Shown one piece after another: positions 51,901-60,900 of a stretch of 64,000 bases of DNA; the first letter of the stretch is position 1, and each line of letters begins with the position of its first letter. The stretch is from Tretioscincus oriximinensis (Eukaryota > Chordata > Lepidosauria > Squamata > Gymnophthalmidae): NCBI GenBank assembly GCA_022410635.1, contig JAJVDF010000583.1:141506-205505 (forward strand), given 5' to 3'. A model generated the notes under the pieces. It saw nothing but the letters and a program-made list of their open reading frames with translations. It made no database searches and had not been told where the DNA came from. Made by a program: the position numbers and the translations under genes.

Positions 51901-54900
51901 TCTATTTATTTTATTTATTCACATTTATATTGGATGTCAGAACTTGAATGATGAATTCAGTGAATTAAAGCAGCGTTAGATTTGTGTTGAACATATTTTG
52001 GGAGTGTTAAGTTAAACCAAATATATTTTGGGCTGAAAAAATATGATTTTAAAACACTTTATAGGAAAACACTAACTTTATTTCATCTTTGATATGTTAT
52101 TATTTTTGAGACAAAGTATTCCTTTTAATTATAAGAGTTTTTAAATATTGTTATGTTGTTTTTATTGCACTATTATATTTACTACTTTTTAAAATGACCC
52201 AGGTTAATTATTATTTTTACAGTATTGGTTGGATCCTGCAAAATCTCTCACAGAACACAAGGAACTCATAAACAGTATGTATATAATTCATTAAAAATAT
52301 TGTTTATTGATAGCAAGATATAGAAATTGTGACAAAAAATTTGACACTATCCCTTTGAGCAAAACAAGATACCCTTCCTTATTAATATAGTTATATAGCC
52401 AAGGGAGAGGCTGTAATGATGCAAGCAGTCTGGAAAGCAATTGCAAACCCAGTTCTGAATCTTCCAAGAAAACTATATGGAGGGCCATGGATGTACCCAT
52501 GCAACCAACTAGGAGTCATGCACAACTTGACAGTAGAATGTAAGTGTAGTAGTTTGATCACGTTTACAAATATCTCAATTGTGGGAAGGCACAGAGAAGG
52601 GAGATTGCAGGATTGGGCATCTTCTTTTGCAGTGCTATTTCTTTATACTATAAAGGACTTACACTGCTATTGCTGCAGGCACAAAGCCATTGCCTTTCTT
52701 CTCCATAATTTCACATATATTTCCCAGGAACCCCTACTGTAAATCCTAGCTTGCGATCAGCTGTTCTGTATCCCTCCTGTGATTAGTTGATGGCTTCCTT
52801 GATTGCCCGTTGGGGGAATTCAAGAAAAAGAACTCACATTTAACTTGCCCAAAGGTTGTGAATGCACAAGTGAGAGTTTTTCAATTCTAGTCAGTGTATT
52901 TTTCTAGTGTAAATTTGAGCAACTTTTGAGTAAATTTGAGTAAACTTTTTTCCCCCTGGATTGGTCAAACAGATTAAAAATAACCATCAGAACAGCACCT
53001 CAAGGCAACCTTTTTTAAGTAAGGTTTGTTGTCTATAATGAAATTTCAGGATTATATGATTAAATTTTAAGTGGTATTTTTTTGTTCTTTCCAATAGCTG
53101 GTCCACCTTATACATTGTACTTTGGTGTTAAATTTTATGCAGAAGATCCATGCAAATTAAAGGAAGAAATCACCAGGTATAGTGTGAATAATATTTAATG
53201 GTTGAGAATAAATAATAGCAGTTCTCATCTTTAAAATAAAGAGAATGGTGATGTTTTAAAATAAAGAAATTTGTGATGTTGTTGAAAATTTATATTTTTT
53301 CTCTGTAGGACTTTGCATTGGTTAATGTTAAATATAAATGTTGCCTCAATGTGCAAATAAGTAAAACTCCATGTATTCTTTTAACAATTTGTTGCAGTAT
53401 TCACTGATATTTATAGGTTCAGTCCAGAGGAACTGTGAAAAGTGAAACTTTCATTTTTGAAGTCACGCACATAGCATAAATGCAGTAAATAGGATCTTGA
53501 TGACTATAAGTAAAACAGAAAAAAGTGAACAAATGACATAAAAGAAAAGAACTCCCATAAGTGTAAGATAGCTGGACAATTTTGTCATCCAAGAATCTGT
53601 ATGCTTCAAGAGAGTATTGGATTATATTGGCTGTGCTGATTGGCTGATGGAAAAGGGGATGACACCAACCAGTCTGAATAGCTTTTAGGAAGAATTAGAT
53701 AATTGAGGGAATATAATTGTATTATTGACTGCTACTGTAGATACTTAGATACTGCCAGTATATTGCCTCCAGGTTAGAGAGATAAGCAGAGATAAGACCA
53801 ATTGCAGATAGTTGAGAGTTAAGATTTTGCCTTTGAGAAGACCCAGGTGCACATGATAGCCATGATGGGAGTCAAAATGCTAGACTAGATGAGTAGTGGT
53901 CCAATCCTGTTTTTTAATATGTAAACTGGGTTTTTATTGTTAAATGCCCTGAGACCCTCAGTTATAGGGCGGTATAGAAACATAAATAAATAGATAAATA
54001 AATAAGTATGTTAGTAAAGTCTCCTATGAAAAGTCTTAAATGGACTAGTTCACATTGCTATCAACTTTGGTTTATTCAATTCACAATAAAAGATTTTTGA
54101 AGTGGTTTAGAATATGTCAAAGTAGATGTCATCAAAGAAAAGCAGATTGAAAAAAGAGTAAATAGAAGAGAAATGACAAAGCACTGTCTAGATCTCCAAC
54201 ATCTGTATAAAATCAGTTTTTCCAGAATTCCTTCAAAAAGCTCTGGAGATTAACCTGAAACTCCAGAGCATTATTACATCCTGTGACAACATTCAGAGTT
54301 CTAGATAACTGTCCATTTAATTTTGTTCTACATTTGTANCATAGCATTCATAGCAGAGAGTATATGCTGCTACAGTTGATACATTCTTATTTTATGTTTC
54401 ATTGTATATTAATGGATGATTCTTTCTGTGTGAAACTTTTGTAAATTTATTTATTCATTTATTTACATCTTTATACCGCCCTACACCCAAGGGTCTCAGG
54501 ACGGTTAGCAATAAAAACACAATTAACATGTTAAAAACAGCCTGTGCTGTCTTTTCACAAGTTGATCTAACAATTGTTCTTTTAATTCATTTAATGATGG
54601 TATAGTTAATAAACTAATTTTTTTATAGTACTTAGTCTTTTATAGTACGGGTGATGAGATCTCCATAGTTCTTTAATTTCTTTTCCCTTCCTGCTTTTGT
54701 TTTCGTTCATTTGTTCGTTTATTTATATAGCATTCTCAATGTTTTTGTTTCAGGTATCAGTTTTTTTTACAAGTGAAGCAAGATGTTTTGCAAGGACGTC
54801 TGCCTTGTCCTGCCAATGCTGCTGCTCAGCTTGGAGCTTTTGCCATACAGTGTATGTGGTTTAAAGTCAATTACATTTACATTTTCCTTGCTAATGTTTT

Positions 54901-57900
54901 TTTTATCTTACTGAAGCAACTGATAATTGAGTCTTGAATTTCCTTGGAAGATCATAAATTGTTTTTTCTTCAGAATAAATTACACAGGGGTAGTTGTATT
55001 AACATGTGACATTTTTCTAAAAAGAAGGGTAAGCAAGCCTACCTATGCCAAATTGCACATCTATATGCATGCACAAATTCTTCAGTGCCAAATGGCAAAA
55101 CTGGCAAAAAGTAGGGGAGAGGGAACACAGCGGCTTAGCAAGTCACATTACATNACAACTCTTCCTTACCTTGATGGATCAAGCACTACCAGCAGCTCTT
55201 AGAACTACGTTCAAAAGTTTAGCATAGCTTAAAATCATCTACTCTGTTTCTGTAACTGAGCAGGCATTCCAGAGGGTTCTCATCTGATATTGCATTCATT
55301 AAACTCCCGTGGGAGCAGCCCAGCATATCAACAGGCTCATGATCTAACAGCTGCCCTGCTGTAAGAAATGTGCCAAGACATGACACTAATAATGCCTCAC
55401 TATTGTGCTGCCCAGATGGCAACATCTTCATCAAGTAGCAATCTTTAATTTTAACCTCAATTTGCCAGTGGGAAGTAAAAATAAGAAACAATCCTTGTCT
55501 GGAATAAATGAGTCATTTACTACCATATCAACACACCCTTAATTTATCAAAATTCTGAATGCCTGTGCATTTTCTTCATAGTGGATTTTGAAAAGCCAGA
55601 TTGTGTAAATTTAAATTTGTGCAAATTAAGTCTTACTGAGCTAGTTTTTTGTAAAAAGAAAAAATTAATATGATTCGTTAAAGAAAGCATTCCATTTTTT
55701 AATTTTTTAATCCACTCAGCGGCTCCATCACCATGTACCTTATCCAGTGTGGTCGACCCACCTTCAGCCCACTCCACAAAATGGCGGGCCATCTGCCCAA
55801 GTTCTGTGGAAAAGGCGCTTTCCCTGCGTGTTTTCAAATTGTGGGGAAAGGCCGATTCCATGGCTGCTGTCTGGGAGGCACTTCCAAGGCACAGAAAGGA
55901 CATATGGGAGGACCATATGGTAAAAAATGCTCTCCAAATGGATCCTCTGCTGTGGAATGCCTGTTACAAGTAGAAATGATGGAAGTGTTCGTCATACAGC
56001 CTTAAAGTGTCAAGAAATCTTCACTCTAATGAAGCAGCAGCAAAGAGCCAGGGCACTGCTGTTTTCACNATATAGTCAGAGTCTTAAAAAGAAAATTAGA
56101 TTGTACATTGTAGTAGCTTCGGGATTTGTTTCTAATTGATTAGATATTCCCTTTCCTCCCTTGTCATTCTTCCATTGTCATCCATATTTCAAGTGCTTGT
56201 TCTGGAGAGTAAAATACTTTTTATAAAATACCCAAACAGTGGATATTTAAATCTGTTTTTGTGTGTCTGTCTGTTGTGTAGCTGAACTTGGAGACTATGA
56301 TCCATATAAGCACACTGCAGGTTACGTTTCAGAGTACCGCTTTGTTCCCGATCAGAAAGAAGAACTAGAAGAGGCCATAGAACGGATACACAAAACTCTA
56401 ATGTAAGACTTTACTTTTTAAATTAGAGGCACGGTTGAAGGCCAAATAAATATTATTAACTGATATTATTGAANCAAGTAAGCTGTGAATATAGAATAGC
56501 GTCTGTTTTTCATATTTGCTCCTGTATGTGATTCTGCTTTTCTCTGGGATAAATGTGACCTTCACACTTAAACCTGGGAATGTGTCTACTGTATGCAATT
56601 CAATGTTGCAATATATCTGTGATCTATTTAAGACATATTTTTAGCATTTTCCATTTAAAATTATCAAGGGAGTTTACATAATATTCCAAACAATAGTAGC
56701 CAAGGAAAGTAAAAACAAAGTAAAAACCGATTGAGCAAGGAAAGAAACAAACTTTCAGGGAATGCCTGAGTAGTAAGTTAGATTTTTAAAAAGTGCCTGT
56801 AGATTGCAAGTGCAAGGATCTCACAGATGCCAAAGGGGAAGGCATTTCAATATTATCACTACATTATTCCCCTGTGGTTGTTGTGGCGGAATCTGCCTAT
56901 CCCACATTGGCCTCATCGGCTACCAGCTAGCCTGCATTAGATGTGGACAACCCACTTCATAAAGACTTCAATCACAAAGCTAAGACGTGATGATGACTGG
57001 GCAGACTCTATTACAGCCTGTTTTGTTTTTCATTTTAATACAGATGTGCTAATNTGTTGTGTGGATTTGCAGACTTTCCATTCTAATTTTTTCCTCTGTT
57101 TTTGCCAATATTTGTGGTTCTGTTAATATCTTACTCATTTTAAGTGCACTTTTGTGTACAATTTTAGCTACTTCACTTACCTTTCCAACATTTTTAAAAA
57201 ATGCATACACACTTCTATTTTTGCAATTAATTATGCAGGTTCTTACTTTTTAAATGTTGTGTTTATTTGCTGTTCCTTATTAGATGATTCCTTAATAAAT
57301 GTGGAGAGTCAAATTTAAAATTTTGAAAACATCAGTTCATTATGCAAAATATAAAACTGGAATTACACAAGAGAATAACATCTGGAAGAGCTAAAGCATC
57401 TGTGAAAAGATTACCTTAACTGGGGGAAGCAGTATAATGAGAGTGCTTGTTGTGCTTTAGGATGGATGCTCTTTAATCTAGGAACAACCACTGAGGAGAA
57501 GGAGAAGGAGGAGGAGAAGAAGAAGAAAAAGAAAAAGATGAAGATGATGAAGAAGAAGATGAAGAAGAACTGGTTTCTTATACCCTGCTTTTCTCTGCTT
57601 TCAAAGGACTCAAAGTAGTTTACAGGGGTATTTTGCCTGAAGGCTTACATTCAATCTTCCCCACCAGGTTGTGGTGGTTCCCATGTATCTAGTTGCAGTC
57701 AGTTGCAATTTTTTGCAATTCATGCTTTCGAATAGCTGGTTTGGCTAGAGCTACAGTCTAGTGGAAGGTGCTCACCCCTCCCCACGTCTGATAAAGGGCT
57801 TTGAAACCCGGTCTCCCAGATGAGAGACCATTTCCTAAGCAACTGAGCCATTAGTATGCCTGAATCATTCATATGTTTCATAGAATATTTCATGTCGAAG

Positions 57901-60900
57901 GCTTAGATCGTTACCTGTGCAGGCCTCTCTTGTGAGCCTTAATACTCAGATAGGTTTACATGGGAGTAAACATTCCTTCAGATATATGGAAAATGTTTTG
58001 TTATCAGTATTAGATCTTGGCTTAGTACTGAACTATAAAGCAGAGCAAAATATTTTAATATTGATTTAAAAGTATCTTGCTAAAAGTGTCTACCAGGAGT
58101 CTCAGTATTGCATTCTGAATAATTGTGCACATACTTCCCCAAATGTGCCAAAAATCTGTGTAGTTTTGTTAAAATATCAATAATTTGATAACAATATAAT
58201 TTGAAAAATCTGGAGAACTGAAAAATTCTGAGGAATAATTTCTCCATTGCTAACATGGCTATTATAGAAGAAAAAAGTTCTATTTGGTATGCCTTAGCAA
58301 TCGCAGGCACAGTATGTAGACAAGGGAAAAATAGCAAAAAAAGGTTGTCTATGACAGACTTGAGATAGTTNATCATTTAAAAAATTAATCACCTTATCAC
58401 TCATCACTTTCACAGAATCTTGCAGGTCTTAATCAAAAACTGAGAGCGAAAGAAAACATATCTTAGAAATGAGTCAGATGATTAAGGTGTAGATTACGCA
58501 GCCAAGTGAATTTAGAGATAAGGTCCCTTGATAAGATGACTGCGTGATGGAATGCCAGTGCTGGAAAACATCAAGGAGGAGGCTCCTTATGAGAACATTG
58601 CAGGGAATTTGAGAGCTCTTAAGAGAGGTTTGTGTAATTTAAATGCAGTTTAGACAACAAAGAGTTGTTTTCTAATTTGGTGAGACTAAATTAGTAAATG
58701 TTTGTAAAAACTGTAAATGACAACATACTATAATTTTAATTGGGACTACAGGTAGTTTTTGTTTTCAGAGTTCCTGGTTTACAAGCATGAAACTGGCCCT
58801 GACTACACATCTACTTTTTAACCTTCTCCAGTCTTGAATAATGAGTTTTATTTATGTTTTTCCCAACTAAATCAGGTGGTGATTTAGTCATAGTAGCCCA
58901 AAGGAGGCATGGGAAGTTGTCTGGGGGAAAACATCATTTTATAAGGTTTTGACTTTGCAACAATAATTTGAACAAGTTAACTTATAAAATCTACAAGTAC
59001 CTGTGCTAGTATGCCATAAAATGTTGATATGAGTAAAAAGAAATATAGTGCCATTTGTTTGTGCATAGAGCATTCAGAGATTGGGAGGGCAAGACTTGAG
59101 ATTTTTTGGAGTAGGCGAAAGAGTTGAAAGTCCAGGACTATCAACTCCAGGAACGGAAGCAATTGGCCAGGAGCATGAATGAAAAGTGGATTACTGTGTT
59201 CATATAATAAATTTGGATTGCGGTAATAGGGATAAGTGGTTGATCTTTTTTTCTCCAGCTGAGCTCAGTATTTAGTGAATATATGAGTGCATCCACATTT
59301 TTACCTTGGAGACAAGGCAGAGACTGCTTTCCATTGCTTTCTTTCTGAGAAATGAAAAGATCTTTAAAGAATTGCAATCAAAATAGGTGCTCTACTACTG
59401 AATTATGACCTTCCCAGATAATAACTGTAGTATATTTCTAAATAGTTTGTAATCAGCAGAATAACATCTTCAATCTATATTAAGTATTTTATGTAGATTT
59501 TAGTAGCAGAATAATTATACTTACTTGAAGCCAGCATTTAAATGAACCTCAGAAAGAATGCCAGTTAATGCCCAGATAAAATGTATAACCTGTAATATTT
59601 CTTTTTTTCTATGTAAGTTACAATAAAGTCAGAACCGTAGCATAAGTACTCAGAGCTTCTCTCTGTACAGTTCAATTAATTCAAAATAAACAAAAGAGGA
59701 ATGATGGAGGAAAGAAAGCTTGTTTCTTTGTAATAGCTATATAACGGCTGAGTTTTCACGAGGGGAAAACACTGGAGCAAAAGCTGTGGGGTTCTATGCT
59801 GAGCATACACAGTTCCCCTACAATCCAGGGGGGCTCCAGATTTGCTCTGCGTCGTTCTCAAAGTCACACATCCCCGCAACAGAGTTCTCCATGAAAATTG
59901 TCGCAGTTGCAGTCCTTCTAAATTTGGGTTAACTATGCTCCGGCTACCTTTTGCNTATGGCGAAGGCACATCACCTCCCGATAGCTGCCTTGGATTTGGG
60001 GTAATGAGGATAGAGGAGAAGTTGGTACCTCTTGCTGACCAATAGCGTTAGAGGATGGCTCTACCAGGGGTGGCCCTGCATTGCTGCTACTGCCAACATG
60101 TCCTCCCAATCTCCCATGAGGTTAAATTGACAGCAGCAGTAAAATGTTTTTTCTTTCACTCTCTTTTGTTTTGTGCATAAACACAACAGCAGAGAGGTGA
60201 TCTATCCATCCCCTCCCTAACCTCACCACTGCCCCACATTGTTCTCGGCTCCCCCAGGCCAGGCCAGTCTAGCCTTCTCCAGCTGCTACCTCTCCCTACT
60301 TATATATAAATAATCTTCAGATAGACTCTTTCTATGTGTAGTCATGTGTGTAATTTTTATCTATAAAATTATTGAACAGGGGTCAAGTTCCAGCTGAGGC
60401 AGAACTGAATTATTTAGGAGTGGCAAAAACTCTTGAAATGTATGGAGTTGATCTTCATCCTGTCTATGTAAGTTCTCCNTCCTTTAAAACTAAAGTATTA
60501 TTATGACAATTCCCTAGCCCTGTGGTTTTCTGTCAATGATGGATGTCCACTAACCACCACTGTAGCATGTTTTATTTCTACTTGGTATTTCTTCTCTCCC
60601 TTTAATGAAACAAAAGTATTGTGGTATTTTGTTGCTATTCTGCTATACTATTACAGTTAATGGGNTTTTTTTAATAAACATTTTCTTACTTAGGGGCTGC
60701 AAATGCACTACACCTTAAAATGGGAAGTGAAAACGATTGCTGGAATTCGAATAGTGGGTGGACCCACCTCTGTGTTCAATCCTCCATTTGGCATGTATGG
60801 ACACCCTTCCTGTTGCTGATCTGCCTTGCACTCAGAAGCTCAACCTTCTCCTCCATAGGGACCCCTGCCTTACTGGCCAGCTGCCTCCTCCTCTTTTTCT

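Noticed and set aside
55733..56005. Overlapping frames around 55.5-56.0 kb, including a 118-codon minus-strand frame
   Set aside because: They overlap on both strands in a GC-rich patch of intron 5, without domain similarity or splice partners.
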